In this document: positions 53,967-63,782 of the stretch, in pieces
How positions within the stretch are numbered: the stretch's first letter is position 1
Layout: each line of letters begins with the position of its first letter
Source of the DNA: CALMFG01 sp963666035
Lineage (GTDB): Bacteria; Bacillota; Clostridia; Christensenellales; CALMFG01
NCBI GenBank assembly: GCA_963666035.2
Contig: CAXXJI010000019.1
Location: 253,503 to 317,502 of the forward strand
DNA: 64,000 nt
Reading direction: 5' to 3'
The notes under the pieces: generated by a model
The model's database searches: none
What the model saw: the letters and a program-made list of their open reading frames with translations, nothing else
Told to the model about the DNA's origin: nothing
Program-made: the position numbers and the translations under genes

Positions 53967-54027
53967 ACTGTAATGCTTATATCTTTGGTACGCTACTGCT
54001 ACTTCTTTGTTTGGTTTGCTTTTGTGC

Positions 54028-54366
54028 TTACAGCACGCTCTCTCCCTTTTCTCCGGTTCTTACGCGAATGGCGTTTTCAACTGGACTGACAAAGATTTTG
54101 CCGTCACCGACCGCACCTGTTTTGATGGTTTCACATACTTTGTCTACCAAGGAATCCACTTTGTCATCCGCAAGAACGACTTCGATTTTGACCTTGTGCA
54201 ACAAGTTGTTCGGAACCACCGCGCCGCGGTAAGTGTCTAGGTTACCCTTCTGAACACCGTAACCCATAACCGAAGTTACTGTTACGCCGCCAGCACCCAC
54301 TTCATCCAGAATACCTTTGATGTATTCCGCTTTGTCTGGGCGAATAATCATTTCGACTTTTTTCAT
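54028..54366 (-). CDS. glnK: PII nitrogen regulatory protein GlnK
   Basis: Trimeric signal protein of 112 aa that binds ATP/ADP and 2-oxoglutarate and plugs AmtB. The T-loop reads YGVQKGNLDTYRGAVVPN with the Tyr of the YRG site. The C-loop is AVGDGKIFVSPVENAIRVRTGEKG, the typical signature (named in parts: GDGKIFV and VRTGE). ATG 54366 gives the family's MKKVEMIIRP start; the in-frame ATG at 54378 adds MVVV. It follows the ANTAR gene by 17 bp and precedes amtB. Nitrogen-status control. Confidence 0.95.
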   Translation of the reverse strand: MKKVEMIIRPDKAEYIKGILDEVGAGGVTVTSVMGYGVQKGNLDTYRGAVVPNNLLHKVKIEVVLADDKVDSLVDKVCETIKTGAVGDGKIFVSPVENAIRVRTGEKGESVL

Positions 54367-54383
54367 AACAACTACCACCTCGT

Positions 54384-54962
54384 TTAGTTTTTTTGTGCGT
54401 ATTCGCAGATTTGTTCAGCCACCTGTCGCATCGAGACTCGGTTGTCCATGCTCATCTTCTGAATCCGTCTGTAAGCCTCGCCTTCACTGATGTATTTCTT
54501 CCGCATCAGTATCCCTTTTGCTTTCTCAATCACTTTGCGGTTTTCCAAGTCTTCTTTTGCTTTTTCCAGTTTCCGGGACAGTTTTGCCATCCGTTCTCTG
54601 TTCTGCAAAACCACATCCATGGTATTGAGTAGCGCCATTTTGTTGAGTGGTTTTTGCAGCAAGGTGATATCATTATCCGCAATGGATACATGTGCATGGT
54701 CGCGCTGTACGCTCCCCAGCAGCAGTACCACACTGCATAAATTCTCATCACCTACGATCTTCGCAACGTCCAGACCATTGATGTCGTGTAGTTCGAAATT
54801 GATCAGCAAGATGTCCGGAGGCGACAGCCTCACACGCCTTAGCGCTTCATTTCCGGAAGTACACACATCCGTTACTTGGTAGCCCGCTCTGCTCAGCACA
54901 TGTTTTATTTTATGCGCTGCTTCCTTCTCAGGAACAGCGATCATAACGGTGTTATATATCAA
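54384..54962 (-). CDS. ANTAR-domain response regulator
   Basis: Protein of 192 aa. An N-terminal receiver-like domain (TVMIAVPEKEAAHKIKHVLSRAG onward) has LLINFELHDINGLDV in place of the usual phosphoacceptor strand. The C-terminal ANTAR helix bundle reads RKVIEKAKGILMRKKYISEGEAYRRIQKMSMDNRVSMRQVAEQI (key residues: AKGILM, EAYRRIQ, SMDNR). ANTAR proteins bind paired RNA hairpins and prevent termination of nitrogen genes. TTG start at 54962 with AGGAG upstream. Operon head for glnK and amtB; it has a leader terminator that it may control itself. Confidence 0.92.
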   Translation of the reverse strand: MIYNTVMIAVPEKEAAHKIKHVLSRAGYQVTDVCTSGNEALRRVRLSPPDILLINFELHDINGLDVAKIVGDENLCSVVLLLGSVQRDHAHVSIADNDITLLQKPLNKMALLNTMDVVLQNRERMAKLSRKLEKAKEDLENRKVIEKAKGILMRKKYISEGEAYRRIQKMSMDNRVSMRQVAEQICEYAQKN

Positions 54963-55062
54963 TCCCGGCTTCTCCTATTTTATCTTAGTCTTTTTAAGTA
55001 TTAGTATATATTTTTTTTTTAGATAAATCCAGTTAAAATATATAACATTTCTGCCAGGATGG

Positions 55063-55117
55063 AAAACAAAAAACGCCTCATCCTTATAAACCTGCCAGCA
55101 GGTTTTAAATGAAACGT
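55063..55117 (-). terminator. Leader terminator ahead of the ANTAR-glnK operon
   Basis: On the minus strand ACGTTTCAT pairs with ATGAGGCGT (two G-U pairs) and encloses AAACCTGC/GCAGGTTT. Six T follow. It sits about 100 nt before the TTG start and 25-75 nt after the predicted transcription start, with no gene upstream on this strand that it could end. The position is that of an attenuator, as expected for ANTAR-controlled operons. Confidence 0.7.
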
Positions 55118-55146
55118 CGTCGTTTTTCAATATTTAATTTAGGTGT

Positions 55147-55174
55147 ATTATAGCATAAGGAGATAGAATTGCAA
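55147..55174 (-). promoter_or_regulatory. Sigma-A promoter of the ANTAR-glnK operon
   Basis: TTGCAA at 55169-55174 and a perfect TATAAT at 55147-55152 with a 16-bp spacer, on the minus strand. Transcription would start near 55140, giving a leader of roughly 178 nt. Confidence 0.75.
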
Positions 55175-55304
55175 GCCTTTTTTTAATTTTTTTATGATTT
55201 TTTCTGGGTGCTGATCAGTTTTTGTGCACCTATAAGTATTCACCCCACTGAATATTTTTGTATTTGAGACAAATTAAGTTAAAAATATATTCACACTTTA
55301 AGGA

Positions 55305-55349
55305 TTGCAATAGACTTAATCATTTGCTAAAATATGATATGTATCATAT
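55305..55349 (+). promoter_or_regulatory. abrB-type gene promoter with palindromic operator
   Basis: TTGCAA (55305-55310) and TAAAAT (55328-55333) with a 17-bp spacer form a sigma-A promoter. ATATGATA-TG-TATCATAT (55332-55349), an 8-bp-arm inverted repeat, covers the start point. This is the expected place for autorepression by the encoded AbrB-like protein. Confidence 0.6.
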
Positions 55350-55370
55350 TATATATAGGGGAGTAGCATT

Positions 55371-55616
55371 ATGAAATCTACAGGAATTGTACGAAAAGTC
55401 GATTCTTTGGGTAGGATTGTTCTGCCTATTGAATTGCGACGCGTCATGGGAATCGACATTAAAGACCCAATTGAGATCTTTGTCGATGAAGGCAAAATTA
55501 TCTTAAAGAAATATCAGCCGGCATGTTTCTTCTGTGAAAACGCCAATGATATTGTTACCTTCAAAGATAAGAAGATTTGCAAATCTTGCTTGGAAGAACT
55601 GAGTCATCAGCTATAG
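55371..55616 (+). CDS. AbrB-family transition-state regulator with C-terminal Cys cluster
   Basis: DNA-binding protein of 81 aa. N-terminal swapped-hairpin domain reads GIVRKVDSLGRIVLPIELRRVMGI and EIFVDEGKIILKKY, the AbrB/SpoVT signature. The C-terminal third carries CFFCENANDIVTFKDKKICKSC, two CxxC pairs likely binding zinc. Such proteins repress stationary-phase and other genes in Clostridia. ATG 55371 follows GGGGAG. It overlaps the convergent rsmI gene by 6 bp; the two stop codons lie in CTATAG. Confidence 0.92.
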   Translation: MKSTGIVRKVDSLGRIVLPIELRRVMGIDIKDPIEIFVDEGKIILKKYQPACFFCENANDIVTFKDKKICKSCLEELSHQL

Positions 55617-56441
55617 TGTCAGAGAAATTTTGTACACACGATTTTTCAGTATTTTCAACGAAGATGCCGTCAAGTTGACAGCATCTTTTTTTGTTTTGCC
55701 TTTTTCAAGCCATGCGGTAAGTTCCTTTTCAATCATCTCATCCGTTACTTCGAACGGCTCCTCATCTGCACCGGCCAGCACCAGCACCATCTCCCCCTTC
55801 AGCTGTTTTTGTGCCGCGTACGCTGCCACCTCATCAATCGTACCCCGTATAAATTCCTCATACACTTTGGTCATCTCTCGCGCCAGCACCATCTGACGGC
55901 CGCCGCCCAAAAAATCTTTTAGCAACGCTAATGTTTTTCCAATACGATGCGGCGCTTCATATAACACAATCGTTCGCTTTTCATCCTGAATGCGGGTGAG
56001 CATTTCTTTCTGGGTCTTTCCTGCTGTGGGCAGAAAGCCTTCAAAAACAAACCCGTCTTTGAAAAGTCCCGAAACCGATAATGCTGTAATCACTGCCGAT
56101 GCTCCGGGAATCGGCACCACAGCAATCCCCCACTTCACTGCTTCCGCTACCAGTTCGGCACCGGGGTCAGAGATCAGCGGTGTTCCTGCGTCGCTGACCA
56201 ACGCGATATGTTTTCCCTGCAAAAGCATCTCTAAGACCTCACCGCGTCTGACCGCGTCACTGTGTTCATGAAAACTGATGAGTTTGTTTTTGATCTCAAA
56301 ACGGTTCAGCAGTTTTAGAGTATGCCGAGTGTCCTCGGCCGCGATGATATCCACCGCTTTCAGTGTCTCTATCGCTCTTAGCGTGATATCCTCCAGGTTA
56401 CCAATAGGCGTTGCTACAATATAAAGGATTCCGTTTCCCAT
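55611..56441 (-). CDS. rsmI: 16S rRNA (cytidine 2'-O)-methyltransferase RsmI
   Basis: Enzyme of 276 aa that methylates C1402 of 16S rRNA, using AdoMet. Signature: LYIVATPIGNLEDITLRA, AAEDTRHTLKLLNRF, LVSDAGTPLISDPGAELV, VPIPGASAVITALSVSGL and LYEAPHRIGKTLALL. The tetrapyrrole-methylase fold fits the length. It lies 4 bp after the TrmN6-like gene. Gene order trmN6-rsmI is common in Firmicutes. Housekeeping function. Confidence 0.96.
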   Translation of the reverse strand: MGNGILYIVATPIGNLEDITLRAIETLKAVDIIAAEDTRHTLKLLNRFEIKNKLISFHEHSDAVRRGEVLEMLLQGKHIALVSDAGTPLISDPGAELVAEAVKWGIAVVPIPGASAVITALSVSGLFKDGFVFEGFLPTAGKTQKEMLTRIQDEKRTIVLYEAPHRIGKTLALLKDFLGGGRQMVLAREMTKVYEEFIRGTIDEVAAYAAQKQLKGEMVLVLAGADEEPFEVTDEMIEKELTAWLEKGKTKKDAVNLTASSLKILKNRVYKISLTL

Positions 56442-56444
56442 TCC

Positions 56445-57185
56445 CTATTCCTCGTTTCGGTGATAGATACGGTCGATTTCTTCGGTGTATTCCCCGTTTG
56501 TGTTCCGCACAAAAAGCGGCGGATCCATCTTCAGTCCTTCGCGCCCGTCCTTGATCGCCTCCATCAGCACCAAATTGGGTTCCTGCCCCGGGGCAGGATG
56601 CACCAAACGCATCCGCTTGGGTTCCAGTTTATGCTTTTTCAGCGTACAGATCAATTCAGGCAATCGTGCCACGCGATGTACCAGCGTCAGCCTGCCGCCG
56701 CACTTCAGCATCCGGTTTGCTATTTTGCATACGTCATTAAAGTCAATATACACTTCATGCCGAGCCGCCTCGATATACGCATTCGGGCTTTGTAAACCCT
56801 CGTTCTTTTTCTCATACGGCGGGTTAACCGTGACCACATCAAACACGCCTTCCACCAATTTATGCACCTGCTTGATATCGCCCTGAATAATGGTAACCCT
56901 CTCTTCAAGCCCATTGAGTGCCGCCGAACGTGCGCCCATATCCGCCACATATTCTAAAAGTTCAATGCCAACGATCTCTTTGGCTTTGTTCTGACCCGAA
57001 AGTAAAACAGGCACGATCCCCGAACCGGTGCACAAGTCCAGCACACGGTCCCCGCGCTTCACTCTGGCATACCCCGAAAGCAGCACCGCGTCCATGCCAA
57101 AGCAAAAACATGCTTTGTTCTGGATGATCTTAAGGCCTTTATACTGTAGGTCCTCTATAGTTTCCTGGTTTCTGTCCGGTGTCAC
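56445..57185 (-). CDS. tRNA1(Val) (adenine-N6)-methyltransferase-like, TrmN6/YfiC family
   Basis: AdoMet methyltransferase of 246 aa. Motifs: VLDLCTGSGIVPVLLSG (motif I), IVGIELLEYVADMGARSA, IIQGDIK, and the catalytic VVTVNPPYEKKN (NPPY) typical of adenine-N6 enzymes. The C-terminal region, with LVHPAPGQEPNLVLMEAI, is the usual ending. The start is ATG 57185 with a plausible AAAGTGACACC upstream. It precedes rsmI by 3 bp. tRNA substrate by homology. Confidence 0.88.
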   Translation of the reverse strand: MTPDRNQETIEDLQYKGLKIIQNKACFCFGMDAVLLSGYARVKRGDRVLDLCTGSGIVPVLLSGQNKAKEIVGIELLEYVADMGARSAALNGLEERVTIIQGDIKQVHKLVEGVFDVVTVNPPYEKKNEGLQSPNAYIEAARHEVYIDFNDVCKIANRMLKCGGRLTLVHRVARLPELICTLKKHKLEPKRMRLVHPAPGQEPNLVLMEAIKDGREGLKMDPPLFVRNTNGEYTEEIDRIYHRNEE

Positions 57186-57189
57186 TTTG

Positions 57190-60186
57190 CTATATCACCC
57201 AATTATCATAATCTGATAAAACCCGTTTGACTACTGTCCAGATCGGTTCGGGTACGCGTTTATCGCCAATCACCGCATCAAAAACAGGGGTGTCCTTCAG
57301 CCGGAAGATAAAACTGCCGTCCGGCTTCATATAAAAGCCCTGATTTGTGCTGTCCTCCATACCGGCTTCACTCCAAAACAGCGTCAGCTTATCTTTATAG
57401 GGTCTTCCATTATATGGACAGAACAGTGTACAGTTGCCGCATTCATTGCACATGCCGTCGATATGCACGATCTGCTCCCTGCCGTCCGCCATCTTGACCA
57501 CTTGGTTGGCCCGATTTGGGCAGACTTCCACGCACAGTCGACAAGCGTCTCCGCATCCAAAGCATCGATCCCCTTGTACCTCTATCTCTCTAGAGGGATT
57601 AATCATTCCTCTGATCTGTGCCTGACTCATCATCTCTTCAGTTTGGAAAGTCTTAAAGTCATGGTCTAGACCTAATTTTTTGAGGATATCCTTAGCCGCC
57701 ACTTTGCCGTCGGCCATAGCGCCCACGATGGTATCCGGTCCTTTTCGGCAATCACCAACGACGTACACACCCGCTATGCTGGTCTCAAGCCCCGCACTGG
57801 TCCTGGGTACGCCTTTTTCATCCAGCATAATGCTATTATCCAAAAATTGTCCCTGCTCCACCTTCGAACCCGTCGCCGCAATCAGATAATCGATTTCCAG
57901 CGTTTTTGTTTCGCCTGTCCCTTCCGTCCTTCGCCGGCCATCCACACCGCGTTCACCAAGGCACATCACTTCGCACACCAAAGTTTTGCCGTCATACGTC
58001 TTTGGCGAAAGAAGCTCCAACATCTCAATGCCTTCGGCATCGGCGAGCACAAGTTCCTCGGCATCCGCCGGCATATAGCGCTTGGTCCGGCGGTAGATAA
58101 TGCTGACCGCTTCCGCGCCCCAGCGTTTGGCCGCACGTGCACAGTCCATAGCCACGTTCCCGCCGCCGATCACGCCCACACGGCCTGTCGGCTTCACGCT
58201 GTCCGGATTGTGGTCATGTCCCATCAGAAAATCCAGCGCATCAACCACTCGCTCTTTTCCTTCATCCAAAGGGTTAACGCCCGGCGCATACGCCCCGGTC
58301 GCCAGCACCACAAAATCATATTCTTTTTTCAGCGCGGCTATGTCGCCGTCCCACGCCGTATTAAACTGAAATTCCACACCGTATTTCTGAACCAAACGAT
58401 AATCCCTATCCACCAGTTTTTGATCGATACGGAACCTAGGCACCACATGGCCCACCACGCCCATCGGCACACTTTCCTTTTCTAAAACCGTCACCGGAAC
58501 ACCGTTTCGACGAAGATAGCTGGCCGCGGCGACGCCGCCTGGACCGGCACCGATGATACCGACCTTTTTATCCGTCAAAAGCGCGGTGGGTTTTAAAGCA
58601 TCAATATAATCGTCCTGTGCCGCTTCGGCAATCTGTTTTTTTATCTGACGTATCTGTACCGGCGTATCGTAATCCACACGATTACATTTGGTCTGGCAGT
58701 TATGATTACATATCTCACCGGTGATAGACGGCAATACATTATCATTCACCACCACCTCAAACGCTTTTTAAAATCGCCTTTTTTCGCCAGTTCCAGATAC
58801 ACCGGAATCTGCTGATGGATGGGACATCCAGTATCGCTGCAGGGCGCTATATAGCAATCCAAAAGCGGTAATGGCTTTTCGCTCTTTTTACTGTCTTTAA
58901 TCTCTTCATCAAAGCGGTAAAAAGTTTCTTGTCCCGCCGATTCCGCCAGCGCACTTAATGCTTTAACGTCGATACTGTTTCTGTCTTTTACATTTTCGCA
59001 AAGACCGCCCATCTGCCGACCTCTGGCATAGCCGCCAGGCTTTAGAATGGTAGTCGCCACAGTGATAGGTTTGATTCCTGTGGCAAAAATCTTATCCACA
59101 TTCTCCGCATCCGCACCGCCGGAATAGGATATCGAAAGATTTCCCTTAAATTCGGCCGCCAAAAGCGACGCGATTTGGATGGACAGCGGATACAGCGCTT
59201 TGCCGCTCATATACATAAACTCAGAAGGCAGAAGCCCGCCGGATTTCACAGGAAACGTGTTGGTCAATTTCACCCCGAAGCCGACTTTTTGTTTGTCGGC
59301 CAAAGCTTTTAAGCGCCCGATCATAGGCACCGCATCGGCGTATTTTAAATCCTGATCAAAATGCGTGCGGTCAAAATCAATTTCATCATAGCCCATACTG
59401 TCCAACGTACGACGCACGCTATCATAGCCAAGCAGGGTCGGGTTTAGCTTGATATAAGTATCCATTTTCTTTACTGTAATCAAATAAGAAGCAATCTTTT
59501 CAATCTCCTCAGGCGGACATCCGTGCAGCGTCGAAAGCGTAATCGAATTGGAAATACGGTGAGGGATATTGATGATATCCGGTGCAGTCACCTTTTGAAA
59601 AGCATCTATTCTTTCCAAACTCTGCGCCTTGATGGTGGCAAAAAATGTGGTCCGGGAGGCATCCAAAATATTTTCAATAAAGCTGTCAATCTTTTCAGAC
59701 GTGATCCCTTCGAAGTCATAGCCCACGCTGATGTTAAACATCACATTTCCCACATCCGAAAGCCCGAATTCTTTGGCTGCGATGTGTGTGAGAACCCAAG
59801 CCTTTGCATATTCCACAAACGCCTGCTGCACAGTGAGCTCGGTGGACCATTCGCAGTTATAGCCTTCCTTTTCGGCCGAGATACAGGGACGTCCGATGCA
59901 ATTCCGAAGCGCTTCGCCGTCCATAGTCTGTACCGTCTTAAGCTCCATAAACCGAAAACCACCGAGAAAAGCGGCCACAATATTTTGCGCCAGCTGGGTG
60001 TTCGGCCCGGCTGCCGCACCTATGTGGGCTGGCCAGCGTCTCTCCCAAAATCTTCACATTCGCCGGTTTCTCCGGACGGTAAAAATGATCTTTGCTTACG
60101 CCAAAAACCGATCCCTTTGTATTATATTCGTCAATCATCCATTGCAGTAACCGTTCAAACGGTATCGGGGTCATGATTTCGCTCAT
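57190..60186 (-). CDS. ygfK: YgfK-type iron-sulfur oxidoreductase, two single-base breaks
   Basis: Large oxidoreductase (about 998 aa; E. coli YgfK is near 1030). The N-terminal TIM barrel reads MSEIMTPIPFERLLQWMIDEY, ILGETLASP, then after an extra base near 60024 NTQLAQNIVAAFLGGFRFMELK. A missing A in the run at 58765-58769 separates it from the second half VVNDNVLPSITGEICNHNCQTKC. That half has NAD(P)H sites GIIGAGPGGVAAASYLR and GVIGGGNVAMDCARAAK plus a ferredoxin-like domain (CFGCGDACRLCVEVCPNRA, CNECGNCTLFCPYNG). It is thought to feed electrons in anaerobic purine or xanthine metabolism and is historically named a selenate reductase subunit. Both breaks are single-base and probably errors. 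Confidence 0.85.
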
Positions 60187-60223
60187 CTTTTAGTTCTCTC
60201 CTCTTCTCTATCGGTGTCGGTCT

Positions 60224-61551
60224 TTATGCTTTCTCCCAAAGTGCTTTGGCTGTCTCTCGGGATTTCGCCAGCACGCGTCTTTCATCCACGCCTAAAATCT
60301 CACGGTCTTGATAGACGAATTTTCCGTTAATCATGGTGGAAACCACCTGCTTTCCCATCATGCCAAAATGAATATGCCCATCGAAGTTGGTCTCATCCAG
60401 CGGTGTTAGCGGATCATAATCCATCACAATCAGGTCGGCATACGCATCCTTTTCCAATGCGCCGATTTTGCCTTCCATATATCGTCCGGCGATGTCGGCG
60501 TTGTTTTTAAACAGCATCGTCGGCGGCTCACCCCAAGCCACGCTGGGGTCACCAGATACATGCTTATGAATCAGTCCCGCGGCTTTCATTGATTCAATCA
60601 TGTCCGCAGTGTAGCCGTCGGTTCCCAACCCCAAAAGCACACCTTTTTGATACATTCCCAAAACATCCGCACATCCCACCGCATTGCCCATATTGCTCTG
60701 CGGGTTGTGTATCACTTGCGGTACCGGTACTTTTTAAAACATCTTTCTCCGATTCATCGATATGAATACAGTGAATCGCCAGCGTCTTGGGGCCCAGAAT
60801 GCCCGCCCGCTCAAAGCGTTTGACCACCGGCATCTCGTACTTTAAAAAGCTGTCTGCCACGTCGCCCTTTCCTTCGGCGACATGCACATGAAAACCGATC
60901 TCAGCACCGCCCGCATCCACGCATTGCTTTAAAGTGTCTTCGCTTAAGGTAAACGACGCATGCAGACCAAACAGCGCGCCCAGCATATCATCGCGAGTCT
61001 TGGCATATTCATGAAAATCAATATTCTCTTTAATCCCGGCCCGCATCTTATCTTCGCCATCCCGATCGGATACTTCGTAGGCCAGATTGGTGCGCACACC
61101 GAGCGTCTCTGCTGCTTTCGCAATCTCGAATAAGCTGCCTTCTATATACCCGGCGGATGCGTGATGGTCAAATACAGTGGTCACACCGTTTTTTAATTCC
61201 GTCGATATAGGTGGTCAGCGCCGAGTATTTAATCGCCTTAAGCCCCAAAGCCCTGTCCAACCGCCACCACAGGTTTTCGAGTATCTCATCAAAGTTTTTG
61301 GAAATTTTAGCGTTTTTGAGACTCATACCCCGCGCTAGCGCCGAATAGATATGCTGGTGCATATTAATGAACCCAGGCATGATGAGCTTCCCGTCTACAT
61401 CCACCCACTCCGCGTGTGCGTATTTTTTTCGCATCACTTTGGTTTCCCCAACTTCAGCAATGCGATTGTTCTCCACCGCCACACAGCCGTCTTTGAAAAA
61501 CGGATTGCTCTTATTTCGGGTGATCACCCTGCCTCCGCCAATTAGTATCAT
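60224..61551 (-). CDS. ssnA: SsnA-type amidohydrolase, two single-base breaks
   Basis: Metal-dependent aminohydrolase of about 441 aa, the length of E. coli SsnA. Parts in order: MPGFINMHQHIYSALARGM with the metal HxH, ILENLWWRLDRAL, a +1 break in the six-T run at 61189-61194, VFDHHASAGYIEGSLFEIA, IGFHVHVAEGKGDV, IHCIHIDE, a +1 break in the run at 60731-60735, VIHNPQSNMGNA and LGTDGYTADMIES. The corrected reading restores one frame. It belongs to the purine/selenium-linked cluster and probably deaminates or opens a purine-derived ring; the substrate is not proven. ATG 61551 follows AGGAG. Confidence 0.85.
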
Positions 61552-61560
61552 CACTTTCTC

Positions 61561-62486
61561 CTATATAATTCTCGTGCCCGTTTTGCCTTCCAGCGCGTCC
61601 TGTACCTTGTTTAAATGTGTAATCAACGCCGTTTTGCCTGGGTTGTTTTCAACAAATTCAGCTGCTGCCAACACTTTGGGTTCCATCGAACCTTTACCGA
61701 ATTGTCCTTCGGCCGCATACGCCTTGGCTTCAGCCGCAGTCAGCTGATCCAGCCATTTCATATTCGGCTGGTTAAAGTGAATCGCCACTTTTTCAACCGC
61801 AGTTAAGATGATAAACGCATCCACATTCAGCGCAGTCGCCAGCTTTGCGCTGGCGTAGTCTTTATCCACCACAGCTTCAACGCCTTTTAGGTGGTTCCCC
61901 ACGCGAATAACCGGTATCCCGCCGCCGCCGCACGCAATCACCATTTCACCGTTGTTCACCAGGCATTCAATGGTTTCGGTCTCGATCACCTTGACCGGAA
62001 GGGGACTCGGCACCACTTTGCGCCATCCGCGTCCGGCATCTTCCATCATACTGATGCCTTTGACCATTTTCGCTTGTGCCGCTTCTTTCGTATAAAAGGG
62101 CCCTATCGGCTTGGTGGGCTTCGCAAAGGCCGGATCCTCCGGGCTTACCTCCACCTGCGTGATGATGGTGGACACATGCTTCTCAATCCCGGCGTTGATC
62201 AGCTCCTCACGCAGCGCATTTTGCAGATCATAGCCGATATAGCCTTGTGTTAAACTGACACACACGCTCATCGGGAAATGTTCCAGCCCGTGGCTTTGCT
62301 GGTAGGATTCAAACGCGTCACTGACCAACCCCACCTGCGGGCCGTTGCCGTGCGTGATAACCATCTCATATCCCGCCTTAACAAGGCCCACGATGGCCTT
62401 CCCGGTGGCGTGCACCGCAGTCATCTGCTCTGCCAATGTATTGCCAAGGGCGTTCCCGCCCAAAGCCAATAAATTCGCTTACTCAT
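61561..62486 (-). CDS. arcC: Carbamate kinase, one single-base break at the N-terminus
   Basis: Enzyme of about 308 aa that makes ATP from carbamoyl phosphate. From the ATG at 62486 (AGGAG upstream) the frame starts MSKRI; one A is missing on the plus strand near 62471-62473. The remainder reads LALGGNALG, ITHGNGPQVGLVSDAF, QGYIGYDLQNAL, KPIGPFYT, ACGGGGIPVI and VDKDYASAKLA, all carbamate kinase signatures. It follows the carbamoyltransferase YgeW, so it can collect the carbamoyl phosphate made there to give ATP. Same cluster as YqeA in E. coli. Confidence 0.92.
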
Positions 62487-62519
62487 AAGTTCTCCTGTTT
62501 ATTATAACAAATTAAGAGC

Positions 62520-62547
62520 GCCACTATCGAAAAAAATCAATAGTGGC
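62520..62547 (+). other. Hairpin between ygeW and arcC
   Basis: GCCACTAT and ATAGTGGC form a perfect 8-bp stem with a 12-base loop. T-runs follow on the plus strand only, where no gene ends, so on the operon strand it is likely an intercistronic stem rather than a terminator. Confidence 0.45.
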
Positions 62548-62574
62548 AGTTTTTATTTTTGATTTTTATTTTTA

Positions 62575-63767
62575 TCAGCCGTTAAAGCGTTTGGTACCTT
62601 GTTTCAACAGCTTTTCCAGCGTCGCCGCCGGATTTTCCACTTGGAGAGCAGCATCATTGCCGCGATGATGTAGGGTTTGTAACCCGCCTGCTTATACAAA
62701 GGCTCACGGTATCGGTCGAATACGCTCCCCGCCACCTCGCCTTGCTTACAGGAGACGCCTGTGATGTCTGCCGGCAGACAATGCAAGTACAAAGGCCTTG
62801 CCGTCCTTGGTTTGCGCCATTTTCTCCTCGGTGCACTCCCAATCGGTATGCTTCGCGTTTTCGGCCAGCAGCTGCTTTTCCAAAGCTTTGATGCCGTCCA
62901 TATCGCCCTGTCCGTACAGCTCGGTGCGCTGTTCCATAGCGGCGTACGATGCCCAGGATTTCGGATATACAATATCCGCGTCCTTGAACGCTTCATCCAT
63001 ATCATAGGTTTTGGCATAACTTCCGCCGCTGGCGGCGGCGTTTTTCTTGGCCACTTCTTCCACATCACCCATCAAATCATACCCCTTCGGGTGCGCCAGC
63101 GTCACATCCATGCCGAATCGGGTCATGAGTCCGATGACGCCCTGCGGTACCGACAGCGGTTTGCCGTAGGAGGTGAGTACGCCCAAGTCATAGCCACTTT
63201 TCTTACCTTTTAAGTTTTCTACGCCGCCAAAGGTGTTGATAACATGCAGCATATCACTCATCACCTGAGTGGGATGATCGATATCGCACTGCAGGTTGAC
63301 AAGCGTCGGCCGCTGCTCCAGAACACCGTCCTCATAACCTTCTTTCACGTACCGCGATACATCTCTCATGTATGTGTTGCCTTTGCCGATATACATATCG
63401 TCACGGATGCCGATAACGTCCGCCATAAACGAGATCATATTGGCCGTTTCGCGAACGGTTTCACCGTGAGCAATCTGGCTTTTTCCTTCGTCCAAGTCCT
63501 GGACTTCCAGCCCCAAAAGATTGGCCGCCGAAGCAAACGAGAACCGGGTACGGGTGGAGTTATCCCGAAACAGCGAAATAGCGAGTCCGCTGTCAAAAAT
63601 CCTGGTTGAGATGTTTTGCTCACGAAGCGCACGCAAGCTTTCCGCCACCGCGAACGTGGCGGCAATTTCATCTTCGGTTTTTTCCCATGTCAGGAAAAAA
63701 TCGTTTAAGTACATATTTTTGGTGTCCAGCTTTTTAATCTTTGCAATCAGTTGCTTTAATCACTCAT
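62575..63767 (-). CDS. ygeW: Knotted carbamoyltransferase YgeW, three single-base breaks
   Basis: Transcarbamylase-family protein of 397 aa once corrected; E. coli YgeW has 396. Start ATG 63767 (AAGGGGAT upstream), with a missing base near 63759. The main frame has NDFFLTWEKT, FRDNSTRTRFSFASAANLLG (carbamoyl-phosphate site), NLQCDIDHPTQVMSDM and VYPKSWASYAAME. An extra T near 62792 hides ALYLHCLPADITGVSCK and a missing A near 62641 breaks the tail LLSKVENPAATLEKLLKQ. It likely splits a carbamoylated purine-breakdown product to carbamoyl phosphate for the kinase that follows. Confidence 0.9.
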
Positions 63768-63782
63768 ACTTATCCCCTTTAA

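Noticed and set aside
55063..55117. Classical ANTAR two-hairpin target with A1/G4 hexaloops
   Set aside because: Hairpins are present, but neither loop fits the A1/G4 hexaloop rule, so only a leader terminator is claimed.
57847..58485. Plus-strand 212-codon open frame opposite ygfK
   Set aside because: His/Arg-rich shadow of the GC-rich codon positions of ygfK, without ribosome binding site.
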